Positions 30,449 through 39,679 of a stretch of DNA of 64,000 bases are shown here, piece after piece. The translations under genes and the position numbers were made by a program. The stretch spans positions 124,001-188,000 of the forward strand of contig NZ_CP037968.1 of the NCBI RefSeq assembly GCF_019633745.1, in the 5' to 3' direction. Each line of letters opens with the position of its first letter. The stretch's first letter is position 1. Source of the DNA: Methanofollis formosanus. Lineage in GTDB: Archaea > Halobacteriota > Methanomicrobia > Methanomicrobiales > Methanofollaceae. Under the pieces are notes generated by a model. It had not been told where the DNA came from, ran no database searches, and saw nothing but the letters and a program-made list of their open reading frames with translations.

Positions 30449-31837
30449 CTATCTCTGCTCGTGCTCCAGGCGCGTGACGCTCTCCAGGAACCGATTCAGG
30501 GCATCTTCTTTTCTTTCTCTGATCGTTTTGAGTTCGGCAATGGCCGCGTCGATGTCGAACGGTTCGGCCTGCTCTTCTGATGGCACCGGTCGGACATACC
30601 GCGAGACCTCGAGGTTGAAGTCCTGTGCCGCGATCTCGTCGATGGTCGCCACGGCGCTGAAGCCCTCGACTGTGGTGAAGGTGGTGTAGGCGTCAAGGAC
30701 CGTCGTGATGTCCTCGCCTCTGAGGATGCTCCGCCCCCTCCCCGCAAGGAACGACCGGGAGGCGTCGATGAAGATCGTCCTATCCCGCCTCTCCGTCACC
30801 TTGCCTGCGGCGATGACGAGGATCGCAAACGGCACCGCCGTTGAGGGGAAGATCCGGAGCGGCAGAGCGATGACCGCCTCGACGCGGTCGCGGCTGACGA
30901 TGTTCGCCCGGATATCTTTCTCCGTTCTTGCGCTCCTGAAGAGGACTCCCGATGGGACGACGGCTACCAACCTCCCGCCTTCGGTGAGGGAGGCGATGGC
31001 GTGACTGAGGTACGCGTAGTCCCTGCTTGTCCGCGGCGGGACGCCGTAGACGAACCTGAGATAGGGGTCACGTTGCATGCCCTCTGATCCCCAGTCCATG
31101 GCGCCGGCAGGGATGGTTCCGACGACCCGGTCAAAAACCATGAGGCACCGTTCGTCCTGCCTGAACCGCGGTGTCAGGATGGGGTCGCCGGTTGCGACGT
31201 GCACATCAGGGCAGTTGTGCACGAGGAGGACGAGCGCTGTGACCAGCCTGCTGTAGTCGTTGGGTGTCTGGGCATAGAGGGTGATGCCTCTCGTCCCGTG
31301 CTCTCTGGCCACCTCGATCAAAATCGCTCCATCCTGACAGAAGGGAGCGAAGATGGACGCCCCTCTCTCCGGCTCCAGCAGGCCGGCAAGGAGGTGGGCA
31401 AGGTCTCGGGGGGTCTCGAAGGAGCCCGGGCTCTCGCGGTAGAACTGAAGGAGCATCTCGGAGAAGACCTCGGGGTCGGCGTCCAGGAATGAGAATTCCG
31501 AGACGAGAGAGACGACTTTCTTCCAGAGTGTGTCCCTTGTCGGGCTGAATATCAAGGCGTCGAACCAATTCTTTTCACCGGGGTGTGCCTCTTCCAGACG
31601 GGAGTATGCCGCGGTCAACGCATCTCCAGGGCTTTGTGCGGTGCAGATCTCGTCCCAGACTGGTGCGTAGGCAAGAAAGCCGGCGAGATCGCCTGAGGCC
31701 CTCAGGTCTGCGACGCGTTTGAGGGCGAGCAGGGCGGTGAGGGCCTTCGGATGGTCTCGTGCGTCGAGTTCGCTCTGGATCAGGGAGGCGATATGAAATA
31801 TGCTCTCTCTGAACGCCCGGGACTCGAGATCGGTCAC
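30449..31837 (-). CDS. HsdM-like protein with lost methylase motifs
   Basis: 462 aa with the fold plan of type I N6-adenine methyltransferase subunits (an N-terminal helical domain, then ETPRDLAHLLAGLL, then SYxxLSHAIASLTEGGRLVAVVPSGVLFR and IEAVI-type core at VEAVIALPLRIFPS). The SAM motif, normally DPACGSGG, reads APFCQDGA (164-171), and the catalytic NPPF reads GTIPAG (240-245). Both are non-functional by family rules. The frame is otherwise intact, with no stop or shift, which argues for retained structure and a non-catalytic role. GTG start overlaps the hsdS-like stop as GTGA. Confidence 0.8.
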   Translation of the reverse strand: MTDLESRAFRESIFHIASLIQSELDARDHPKALTALLALKRVADLRASGDLAGFLAYAPVWDEICTAQSPGDALTAAYSRLEEAHPGEKNWFDALIFSPTRDTLWKKVVSLVSEFSFLDADPEVFSEMLLQFYRESPGSFETPRDLAHLLAGLLEPERGASIFAPFCQDGAILIEVAREHGTRGITLYAQTPNDYSRLVTALVLLVHNCPDVHVATGDPILTPRFRQDERCLMVFDRVVGTIPAGAMDWGSEGMQRDPYLRFVYGVPPRTSRDYAYLSHAIASLTEGGRLVAVVPSGVLFRSARTEKDIRANIVSRDRVEAVIALPLRIFPSTAVPFAILVIAAGKVTERRDRTIFIDASRSFLAGRGRSILRGEDITTVLDAYTTFTTVEGFSAVATIDEIAAQDFNLEVSRYVRPVPSEEQAEPFDIDAAIAELKTIRERKEDALNRFLESVTRLEHEQR

Positions 31838-32424
31838 TGCCGCACCCCCAGGTGTTCGCCGACCAATGCTTCCTTGATCTGCGCTGCCAGCGCCGCCTCT
31901 TTTTGTGCGAGAGATTCATACTCCCGGTAGGCGGCCAGGCAGGCGGCAAGGTCTTCCCGGGCGGCTCTGTCGAGGGCCGGGATCTCCAGTTTTTCCAGGG
32001 CCCTGATGGAGAGCATGGGCAGCGCCGTTCCGCGTGAAAGAGTGGTAAGGGCGTCCCTCCCCTGATGGCTGTTGAGATACTCGGTCATCAGGGCGGGATC
32101 CGTCTTCTCCCCGAACCTGAGGATGACAAGGTTCTGGGAGAGGATATGGCCCTCACATTTTTCATCGGCAAGGGCTGCGCGGAATTGCCCCCTCATCGAG
32201 AGGAGGACGTCGCCGGTGTGGATGCGGGCGCGTTCGATCTCATTCTCCTTCCTGACTGCGAGTTCCTCGACGGCAGCGTGGTCAACGGTGCCGTCTTCTC
32301 CCAGCGCCCTGATGCCCACCACCGGGTACAGGTTTCTGTCCTCGGCGGCGGGTTTCCCGGTGTGGGCGCCGCGGAGGATTTTCCCTCCGATGAGAAGGCC
32401 TTTGAGGGATGTCGAGGAGGTCAT
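31834..32424 (-). CDS. Half-size HsdS-like specificity protein (one target domain)
   Basis: 196 aa, about half of a normal type I specificity subunit. One target-recognition domain is visible (GDVLLSMRGQFRAALADEKCEGHILSQNLVILR, about 70-105; LSIRALEKLEIPAL near 147) followed by one helical spacer (REYESLAQKEAALAAQIKEALV). A GTG 12 bases upstream is possible, but the ATG at 32424 has a GGAGGGGG ribosome site. Half-size HsdS proteins work as dimers that read a palindrome. Coupled to the HsdM-like gene by a 4-bp overlap. Confidence 0.78.
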   Translation of the reverse strand: MTSSTSLKGLLIGGKILRGAHTGKPAAEDRNLYPVVGIRALGEDGTVDHAAVEELAVRKENEIERARIHTGDVLLSMRGQFRAALADEKCEGHILSQNLVILRFGEKTDPALMTEYLNSHQGRDALTTLSRGTALPMLSIRALEKLEIPALDRAAREDLAACLAAYREYESLAQKEAALAAQIKEALVGEHLGVRQ

Positions 32425-32436
32425 GGCCCCCTCCAC

Positions 32437-33599
32437 CTCATCCCCATATTGTTGGAAATCGCAATCCCCATTATCTCACTACTAGCGCAGCAGATGTATA
32501 TATGCCTTGTGTAAGCATCAGGTTAGAGGGGCTTGATGGCCGATCGCATGCCCCGTTATGATCTGATCAAAATAAGGGAGTTTATTGTGCTGTTTAATTT
32601 GGGTTGGCCCCTTTTCCCGTCACCTTCTTGGGGAGGCAGTCCATTGTATCATCCGGGTTATCCTGCGTACACTTGAGTTCGACCCACCTCCGCCAGGTCA
32701 CCGACCCGGGTCATTGTGTGAGGAGGGGTATGCCGACCCCTCGATCCCTGAAAGAATACCACGCACTCCCCTCTGGTCCTTCCCTCTTGACGGCATGTTC
32801 GGGTGGCCCTGGATCTTTCGCGTCGCCCCCCGGCGGCCGTCCTGCCATATGAAGCGCTGCAACCGCCTCCTGGTCTCCCTGGAGCACGACTCGATCGCCA
32901 ACCCTGTGGACGACCTCGACGGCCTGGTGGTCTCCCACTGGTGCCTGGAAAGGATGAAACTGGGCGCCTGAACCCCTCGCCGGGGACGGGTGGAGCTCAG
33001 GTATTCCCGGCACGCGGAGTATTTCACCAGGCTGGTGCTCTCCATCGCCCGGCAAAGGCGGTGGGAGGAGGAGGACGATCGCCTATGGGAACAGGGATCA
33101 CCACGGGATCCTGAAGGTGGCGGAGGAGTGGGAGGGGGAGTACCCGTTGAGGTTGTGGATCTTCTACCTGGACGCGGGGGATTATATGGATATTACTCCG
33201 GGTTTGGTTGAGGGATGGGTGGAGGTGCTCTGGTACGCCTTTCTTTTTGTCTCTTGCTTGTTTGAATGTGGATATTTTTCGGGAAACCAGATATAGGCAC
33301 GAAATGTATACAAACTTTGATCATGGTCGATACCATGAAAGAAACAAAGTTGAAACGGTATCTTTTGTCCTTAAAAGAAGATTTGGAGGTGATCTCAAGG
33401 CAAAATAATATCGATATCAAAACAATGAGATCAAGATCAAACTCATTCTTCATAACCTCATGAAGGAAGCGAAAGCTGCAGGGATTGCCCTTCTATTTGA
33501 GGGTTTCAACAGAGCCGGAAAATGAGCAATATAACTCGCGCGAAGAGATGAGCCAAGCAGAACAACCCCACGAGAAAAATTATGGAAATGTTAGATGAA
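32437..33599. other. Degraded region between defence blocks
   Basis: About 1.16 kb with no intact gene. GC-rich pieces up to about 33250 contain remnants of former genes in shifting frames; base composition then drops sharply to AT-rich at about 33250-33300, marking the left boundary of the accessory island. Short frames near 33266-33460 lack supporting features. Confidence 0.5.
32990..33260 (+). pseudogene. Remnant of an unrecognised gene in two frames
   Basis: One frame reads LRYSRHAEYFTRLVLSIA and RRWEEEDDRLWE; after about 33105 the coding look continues in another frame with KVAEEWEGEYPLRLWIFYLDAGDY and GLVEGWVEVLW. The two parts fit one acidic-aromatic protein broken by a frameshift. 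No family assigned. Confidence 0.45.
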
Positions 33600-34808
33600 C
33601 TATGGAATGCTCATCGGATATTTTCCCTTCACCGCAGGACAATAGATCTTGAAACTACATGCTTTACAGGTTTTATCCTGAGGATTTGGTTTCCAACATC
33701 CTTGGATTGATCCACACTTCATTTCTCGAGCGATGGAATTTTCGATATCTTTAACAACAGCGTCAAACGCCTGAAGACTCTCTTGTTGACGTTTTTCGGT
33801 GATGGGAATCAGGCGTATGGATCGCTGTTCACGCAAATTCGCAGATAATGCATCCCCTTTCGATCCCTTCCTCCACCTTGCCAGTGCTTGTTTGTCCGCC
33901 CGACTCGTCGGCAGGATATCAGTCAATCCAGCCTTCGTCTCTATTTTAAGATCTCTGATGTCTTCTGCCGAGGGGACCAGTTCGTTCAGATAGAAGATGA
34001 TCCCTGCGACTGGTCTCTGAGCATCCTTCTGGCGGGACCTTAACCAGGCATAGGTGAGCACCTGCCATGCATGGGCCTCCCAGGTTGGATTGGAGACCCC
34101 GGGACGGAGGTACATTGGAGGGCGGCGCATCCCTTTGTAATCGATGATGATCTCGTAGTCTAGCGATAATAGATCATCAATAATTGCTCTGATCTCTTGA
34201 TGGGTGTTAATATAATGGAGGATCAGATTTCCCGTCTGTGCCCTCTCCATGGAGACCGCACTGAGGACGTCGACGACCCCCGTAACACTGTAGGTCTGTG
34301 CCCGATGGACCCCGGGTTGGTAGCCAACCAGATCCCTGCACCCCTTGAGTTTCACCTCAGCATTGTCAATGAGTGGAAAGAGGTGAGGCCCCCAAGTATT
34401 GATCGCAGCTTCGGTTCGCTTACTGGCGAGAAATTTATGGGGATGGTTTACGTCGGGGCAGAAGCCTTCCGTTTCCATTGTCTCATCATAGGGGCAGAAG
34501 AGACGGGGTGGCGGAAGGAGGCCTTTTGCCCTGAGACGGCGATTGACGTTCATCTCGATCACCCTGATCTCATCTTTCCACACGAGAGGGAAGCGTAATG
34601 CCTCAGGGCCTTCATGCCAAGTCTTGTACGCCTCCTCCATGACGCCGTGGATGAACTCTCCAAACCAGAGTTGCACCGGTGTCGAAGGGGGGAGGGCCCC
34701 TCGATTCTGGTAGCGATACTGTAACCCACATGCCTGGTAACTCAGCAGATCGCCAGTAAGGCTGTACTCAGGGATTATGTAAGGCTTTGATTTCACCGAA
34801 AGTGTCAT
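33600..34808 (-). CDS. Cas4/RecB-like PD-(D/E)XK nuclease
   Basis: 402 aa of the PDDEXK_1/Cas4-RecB type. An N-terminal Cys motif (LLSYQACGLQYRYQNRG, C27) is followed by FGEFIHGVMEEAY, a GVVDVLSAV segment that holds the metal-binding Asp, YEIIIDYKGM (E/D-x-K motif, about residue 235), QVLTYAWLR, and a C-terminal CKACSFKIYCP. The four Cys fit an Fe-S cluster as in Cas4/AddB. A full Shine-Dalgarno (AAAGGAGGAATA) precedes the ATG. It lies 13 bp after the UvrD-like gene, so the pair probably works as a helicase-nuclease complex. Confidence 0.85.
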   Translation of the reverse strand: MTLSVKSKPYIIPEYSLTGDLLSYQACGLQYRYQNRGALPPSTPVQLWFGEFIHGVMEEAYKTWHEGPEALRFPLVWKDEIRVIEMNVNRRLRAKGLLPPPRLFCPYDETMETEGFCPDVNHPHKFLASKRTEAAINTWGPHLFPLIDNAEVKLKGCRDLVGYQPGVHRAQTYSVTGVVDVLSAVSMERAQTGNLILHYINTHQEIRAIIDDLLSLDYEIIIDYKGMRRPPMYLRPGVSNPTWEAHAWQVLTYAWLRSRQKDAQRPVAGIIFYLNELVPSAEDIRDLKIETKAGLTDILPTSRADKQALARWRKGSKGDALSANLREQRSIRLIPITEKRQQESLQAFDAVVKDIENSIAREMKCGSIQGCWKPNPQDKTCKACSFKIYCPAVKGKYPMSIP

Positions 34809-34820
34809 TATTCCTCCTTT

Positions 34821-37196
34821 CTAGATATGAATGATGTCAGGGAGGCCTTTTCCCCAATGCCAGGTTTCGTCACGATCCCATCCCGTCGCCACGTTCTTGA
34901 TAAATTTAAGGGTCGGTTTCCTCCCCTTTGTGAGGTAGCCATCCTTCACGCTGTTCAGACCCACAAGGAGCAACACATCCTGGGGACGACTAAAAGCAAC
35001 AAAATATTGTCTTGTGAGGTCGTCGAAGGCGCGATCAACTCCAGGTCGTTGAGGCGTTTGAAGAGGAGAGAAGGCACGGAGCTCGTCCTCCATTCTGCAC
35101 GTTCTCCCTCCTTCTCTCGGGTAGCGTTTGAAGGCCTGCTTATGATGTTCAGTCTTAAAGTCGGACCCCACATCTACGATGACCAGGGGATACTCGAGTC
35201 CCTTGGCCTGATGGATGGACATGATCGGGATACGATCAGTGGGGATGGTTTCGAGGAGGTCTTCATTGATATCAATCGCCCCAGTTGCAAGGGGGATAAA
35301 GATCCCCCTCATGGCATCTATTATAGATTTCCCCTCTAGAATCGTATTTTCATCGTCAAAGATAATTTCGCTACCGAATTTTGTGAAAACGGCAGATTGG
35401 GTGATTGTTCGAGTGATCACTTCGAGATAGACAAGTCCTTCCACATCATACTGCATGGGAGGAATCCAGGTCACCAGTCGATACACCAGGTCAAGGAGGG
35501 GAACTTCTCGTTTCTGCACAAAGGCGTTATGTGGTGTCCGCGTCTGCCAGGCCTGCACGAACTTCCCAAGCGTCATATCTCCATACTGCTCAGAGTGCTG
35601 CTGAATGTAGATTTGGGCTGCGTCCCTCCAGGCACCAAAGAATTTCTTTGCATCTTTAGGGAGGTATTTTATCTTGTTCTGGATAGTAGACTCGGGATCG
35701 ATGCATTCCAACATCAGTCCACAGAGAACCTGCACTTCGGAGATCTCCCTGAGTTGCTGTCCACGTGGGTTGAAGATCTCGATCGAATGCGTGGCATTGT
35801 GCAAATTCTGTCGAAGCAGACGCGGTAGGCGGGGATTACCGTCGGCCTTCATTTCCTGAGGTGAACTGCAGAGGACACAGATATCGGCAGGGGATCCGCG
35901 ATCAGCATCGACACAGATGGTATAAGTCGTACCACTCTGAGTGATCTCAACCCCCCCATTGTGCACCACACCTTCAAGGAAGAAAGAGAGATCCCGTGCC
36001 AGAGTAGGGAGATCATCCCGGAACATGCCCAAAATTGGATAGTTTACAGGCTTTCCGATTCTCGCATACTCTATGGGGGGCTTTTCTTCCACCCTTGCAC
36101 ACTGGAAAGTCGGATCTAGCGTCACAAACTGTTCAACACGATCAACAATGTTCTGGGTGGACCGGTAGTTTTTGGAGAGAGTGATCACGGTTGGATACAC
36201 CTGGAGTGCTTCCTGGATTCTTGAAGGGAAATGAGTAAATAGATCGACAGTTGCCCCACGGAAGCGGTAGATCGACTGATCATCGTCACCGACCACAGTA
36301 ATACTCCCCCCATTTTGCAAGGCATGTCGGGCCAGTTCAAAGTAGATATGTTCTTGGAGCAAGTTTGTGTCCTGATACTCATCCACCAGAATGAAGCGAA
36401 TTTTCTCAGTAAATTCAGTGAGCTCTCCATTCAGCAGTTTTTGAAAGAATTCCTGCTCCAACCTACCATAGTCATAGAGCAGTCGCTCTTCCAGTTCCCG
36501 CATATAGACCCTGATTGCCTCACAGGCCACTTTTATCCCAGGATTTTCTCCAGACTCATTGAAGGTATCAATGTCAACCTGATCGTGACAGACCCGATCC
36601 CGGATCTCGAGCAAAATTCCTGCCATTCCCCCCGTGTTCAAATCATAGGAGATCCCACTGAGACCTTTTAGATAGGCTTTCAAATCCTTATTTTTGTATC
36701 GACCACCATCGAGAAGCCCATATCGCACCATCATGGCATTCGCGATGAAATCTTCGATGATCACTGGAGTCGGACTTCCTGCTTCCCGATATTCCTGCAG
36801 GATGTTCTCAGAGATGCTGTCGAGGGTTCCAGTGAAGATCTGATTGAAGTCAATCAACTGCAGAACCTCCCGTTGGTCTGCGTATGTGGGGTTCTCGATG
36901 AATGCCAGTCGCAGGCGCTCTCCCCAACCGAGGATGCGGGAACGCAACTCTGTGGCAGCCTTCTTAGTAAAGGTGGTGGCAAGGACTGTTGAAGGGTCAA
37001 TACCATCTACGTAGACCAGTTTCAATACTCGCAGGGCCATAACTGTGGTCTTTCCACTCCCCGGTCCAGCAACAATAAAGAGCGAGCGATCTAGAGAACT
37101 CTCAATGGCGTCGTACTGGCCCTGGTTGTCTTCAGGTGTAATGGCTCTACCTAGGGTGGATTGTATTGTGGTTATGAAATCAAGAAATTGAATCAA
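34821..37196 (-). CDS. UvrD/PcrA-like superfamily 1A helicase
   Basis: 791 aa, translocating 3'-5' on DNA by family rules. Motifs: Q-region DNQGQYDAI, Walker A AGPGSGKTT (about 43-51), TFTKKAATELRSRI, LVDEYQDTN, GDDDQSIYRFRGA, SKNYRST, SIHQAKGLEYPLVIV and RQYFVAFSR. Complete, so active. The start is a TTG after a GGGTGA site; no ATG or GTG exists before the P-loop. With the downstream Cas4-like gene it resembles AddAB/RecB-type pairs and helicase-nuclease defence modules. It is at the left of the AT-rich island, outside the MITE-bracketed cassette. Confidence 0.92.
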   Translation of the reverse strand: MIQFLDFITTIQSTLGRAITPEDNQGQYDAIESSLDRSLFIVAGPGSGKTTVMALRVLKLVYVDGIDPSTVLATTFTKKAATELRSRILGWGERLRLAFIENPTYADQREVLQLIDFNQIFTGTLDSISENILQEYREAGSPTPVIIEDFIANAMMVRYGLLDGGRYKNKDLKAYLKGLSGISYDLNTGGMAGILLEIRDRVCHDQVDIDTFNESGENPGIKVACEAIRVYMRELEERLLYDYGRLEQEFFQKLLNGELTEFTEKIRFILVDEYQDTNLLQEHIYFELARHALQNGGSITVVGDDDQSIYRFRGATVDLFTHFPSRIQEALQVYPTVITLSKNYRSTQNIVDRVEQFVTLDPTFQCARVEEKPPIEYARIGKPVNYPILGMFRDDLPTLARDLSFFLEGVVHNGGVEITQSGTTYTICVDADRGSPADICVLCSSPQEMKADGNPRLPRLLRQNLHNATHSIEIFNPRGQQLREISEVQVLCGLMLECIDPESTIQNKIKYLPKDAKKFFGAWRDAAQIYIQQHSEQYGDMTLGKFVQAWQTRTPHNAFVQKREVPLLDLVYRLVTWIPPMQYDVEGLVYLEVITRTITQSAVFTKFGSEIIFDDENTILEGKSIIDAMRGIFIPLATGAIDINEDLLETIPTDRIPIMSIHQAKGLEYPLVIVDVGSDFKTEHHKQAFKRYPREGGRTCRMEDELRAFSPLQTPQRPGVDRAFDDLTRQYFVAFSRPQDVLLLVGLNSVKDGYLTKGRKPTLKFIKNVATGWDRDETWHWGKGLPDIIHI

Positions 37197-38274
37197 ATCG
37201 TCACCCTCTGCCTCATTAGAGTTTCATTTATGCTCCTATGATAAATAACTATGGAATTGGCCTAATTACGAGATTCAACCTCCTTAAATGCCCAAGTGTA
37301 CGTCTGCTTCAACCGACTCGCGAGATCCTTCTTTGAGCGGATTGTCCCACAATCAGTGTGCTGGTGTCGTGTCATCCCTCAAATGTCCGACCGTGATGCT
37401 GCTGATCCGCTCTTCACAACGGTGCAACGAGTGGGAACACCGCTTCGTCGCCGCCCCAACCCCCATCCTCGCTTTGGGGGGGTTCGGGGGGTCTCCCCCG
37501 GCGCGAGAGAGTGACAAAAATTTCTTCGTTTTTCTTGGGGACGGCACAGATGATTGATGTGCCTTCCCACATGTTTGCGGCGGGGGACCCGCCCCCGGAC
37601 CCCCGGGATGAAGATGAAAATAGGGACGGGGAGGCAGGGGCGGGATCATGAAGAGGATGGTGGCGCTCTCTACATTTTCTTCACGTGAGGAGAGAGATCT
37701 CGTTCAATTGCATCGTGTTGACGACGTTTTGTTCTTGACTTAACACTAGGTTGAAATCCTTCACTATCATTATTCAAACACTCTCTTGAGGAGACTGTAA
37801 ATTCTTGTCATCCAGATCCTTCCGTGGACACTTGATCTCAGACAGTAACCATACTTTCTTGTGATAAGTGCAGAAGTAGCAGGTGTTCGGGACGATCGCA
37901 TGCGGGATCAGAGACCGCGGGATCCTTGATTGTGCCCAGCAGAGAGAGGAAGTGTGCCTGCAGAGGTTGCGGATATTCTACCTAGATAGAAAGAATTTGC
38001 TGATATAATGCAGGAGTTCACAGAGGTCGAATCAAGATAAAAAGTCGTTATGGCCCTCATTTCAGGGCATATTTTTGCTTCCGTTTCTATTATCCCTTTT
38101 TCATCTAAGCATGATTTGATTTTTCCCTGTATAGTGCCTAGTGATAAATTGAAACTAAAAATATGGGAGAAGAAAGGGGTTTATTTTATCCCGCCAAATT
38201 TCCTGAAGGCATTCTCTTCTCTTGATGTCATAACTCCACAATCCATTGAAATACAGGAATTCTAAAGGACAATA
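37197..38274. other. Intergenic region with one GC-rich repeat-like insert
   Basis: About 1.08 kb. The stretch 37431-37655 is a GC-rich block in AT-rich surroundings and resembles the MITEs further right; it is listed separately. The rest (37660-38274) shows no gene with a credible start. A 71-codon frame at 38050-38265 has no ribosome site and no recognisable feature. Confidence 0.45.
37431..37655. repeat. Divergent GC-rich relative of the island MITE
   Basis: Shares with the elements at 38731 and 58823 the core CCCCCGGACCCCCGGGATGA followed by GAT, an AGGGACGGG block and a GAAGAGGAT tail, but the left half differs and no terminal GGCTCTGTAG repeat is visible. Likely an older or rearranged copy. 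Confidence 0.55.
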
Positions 38275-38646
38275 TTATTGGTATCCCCCATTATGTCTAC
38301 TATTGCAGGGGAAATTAATTTGGCTTAACAAATAGTCCTCAATATCTCTTGGATCTTTTGATATACATACACGGTATTTATAATACAAGGAATATCCATC
38401 TTGGAAATAGTCGTTTAATTGGCGTGAAATGTGACTTCCTGTTGTAGCATATGCAGCGATTCTATGGTATAACGAATCACAACTTTGACCAGCATATATT
38501 ATTTTTTTTGGCCCTCGTCCTTTTGATATACCTAAAACGTACACACCAGGGCATTGTGGGGGATAATCTCGATAATACACGTCACTATCTGCAAGCAATA
38601 TCCAATCACGTTTAAAGACCCGATTAATCACTGATAGTTTTGACAT
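38275..38646 (-). CDS. Stand-alone GIY-YIG nuclease-like protein
   Basis: 123 aa that consist almost wholly of a GIY-YIG fold: CPGVYVLGISKG (the GIY strand), KIIYAGQS (the YIG strand as YAG), the catalytic Arg in LYHRIAAY, and a late Glu in DIEDYLLSQINFPCNSRHN. Strong ribosome site TAGGAGGATT before the ATG. It sits 85 bp from the left MITE, just outside the cassette with the transglycosylases, and is in the same orientation as the UvrD/Cas4 pair. A role as nicking nuclease in defence is plausible but not shown. Confidence 0.75.
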   Translation of the reverse strand: MSKLSVINRVFKRDWILLADSDVYYRDYPPQCPGVYVLGISKGRGPKKIIYAGQSCDSLYHRIAAYATTGSHISRQLNDYFQDGYSLYYKYRVCISKDPRDIEDYLLSQINFPCNSRHNGGYQ

Positions 38647-38730
38647 AATCCTCCTACCTTAGATTTATGAAACTCTTATTTACTTTTGTGTATTCCCCAA
38701 TTGTGTTTGTCGCATGGTTAATAAAACATA

Positions 38731-38959
38731 GGCTTTGTAGAAACCCTCACTCTGGGTATGAGTGCGGTTCACCTGCCTTCCCCCATGCTCCCGTCGGGGG
38801 CGATTGCCGCCCGAACCCCCGGGATGAAGATAGGGCCGGGAAGGCACAATGAACGGCCATGAAGAGGATAGTGCCGTCCCCCACCTATCTTCGTGCGGGG
38901 GGACCGGGGGGCGGCCAGCCCCCTGCAGAGATAATTATCAAGAGCATTTCTACAGAGCC
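38731..38959 (+). mobile_element. MITE-like element, left copy, with 8-bp target duplication
   Basis: 229 bp, non-coding. Ends are inverted: GGCTTTGTAGAAA at 38731 and TTTCTACAGAGCC at 38947-38959. The flanks are a perfect direct repeat AAAACATA (38723-38730 and 38960-38967), a clear mark of transposition. The inside is GC-rich with CCCCCGGGATGAAGATAGGG and GGGGGGACCGGGGGGCGGCC blocks. An inverted sister copy lies at 58823-59053. TIRs starting GGCTCT with 8-bp duplications suit ISL3-type transposases, an inference. Confidence 0.85.
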
Positions 38960-38967
38960 AAAACATA

Positions 38968-39679
38968 TGATTATTTCCATGTTCTGAGGCAAATAAAGTT
39001 CCCGATTGTATCTATCATATCTGCGTCAACATGACGCAACAATTGTCCTATCATCCAGCTTCAGAGTGGATCAGACGGAAAAGAACAAATAAACAGTCGT
39101 CAATCTTTCACTACTTCATCACGGCTCCTCATAACTATATTGTCCCTGGGGGTTCGTTCTCGTACCAGAACGAGCTCGCCCGGATTCTGATGTGGCCTTG
39201 GAGATGGACATCCTTATTAAGAGTCACCGATTAATCAAACATGTTATCCGAGTATATATAGGCATCCAATGCCACCATCCTATTTTATTATGCCTGCCAT
39301 AATACCTAGAGACAGATGACTCCAGCATGATCGCGGCCCCTATGATCTCATTTTTAGATTCACTCCAGAATCAAAGCAGGGTGGACATTAGGGTCGCGAT
39401 AAACTGACATATGTGGAGCGGCACAGAACGGTGTAATTTCTTGATCAGGAAGGAGACACAACTGTTGATCCATAAATTTGGCTGCAGGATGTATTTAATG
39501 GAAGTTGATGTATCCCTGCGGCAGAAGATGCCCCAGAAAACCCTTTAATAAACACCTCCATCCCACATGTCAGATCAAGCGTGCACATCGCCTACTCAAG
39601 GACATCCGATTCCTCATCATACTCATGTGAAGTACAAAGCAATGCCCAATGGATGCTACACAAAAAAGAGATCGCTACG
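38968..39679. other. Intergenic region downstream of the first transglycosylase
   Basis: About 710 bp, AT-rich, with no frame that has a ribosome site or recognisable protein. Several short frames overlap in both strands. I see nothing to annotate beyond a possible 3' tail of the transglycosylase transcript. Confidence 0.4.

Noticed and set aside
38050-38265. 71-codon ORF left of the GIY-YIG gene
   Set aside because: No ribosome site, no recognisable motif, and the composition equals the surrounding spacer.
39031-39234. Small ORF downstream of the left MITE
   Set aside because: No motif, no ribosome site, and it overlaps other equally weak frames.
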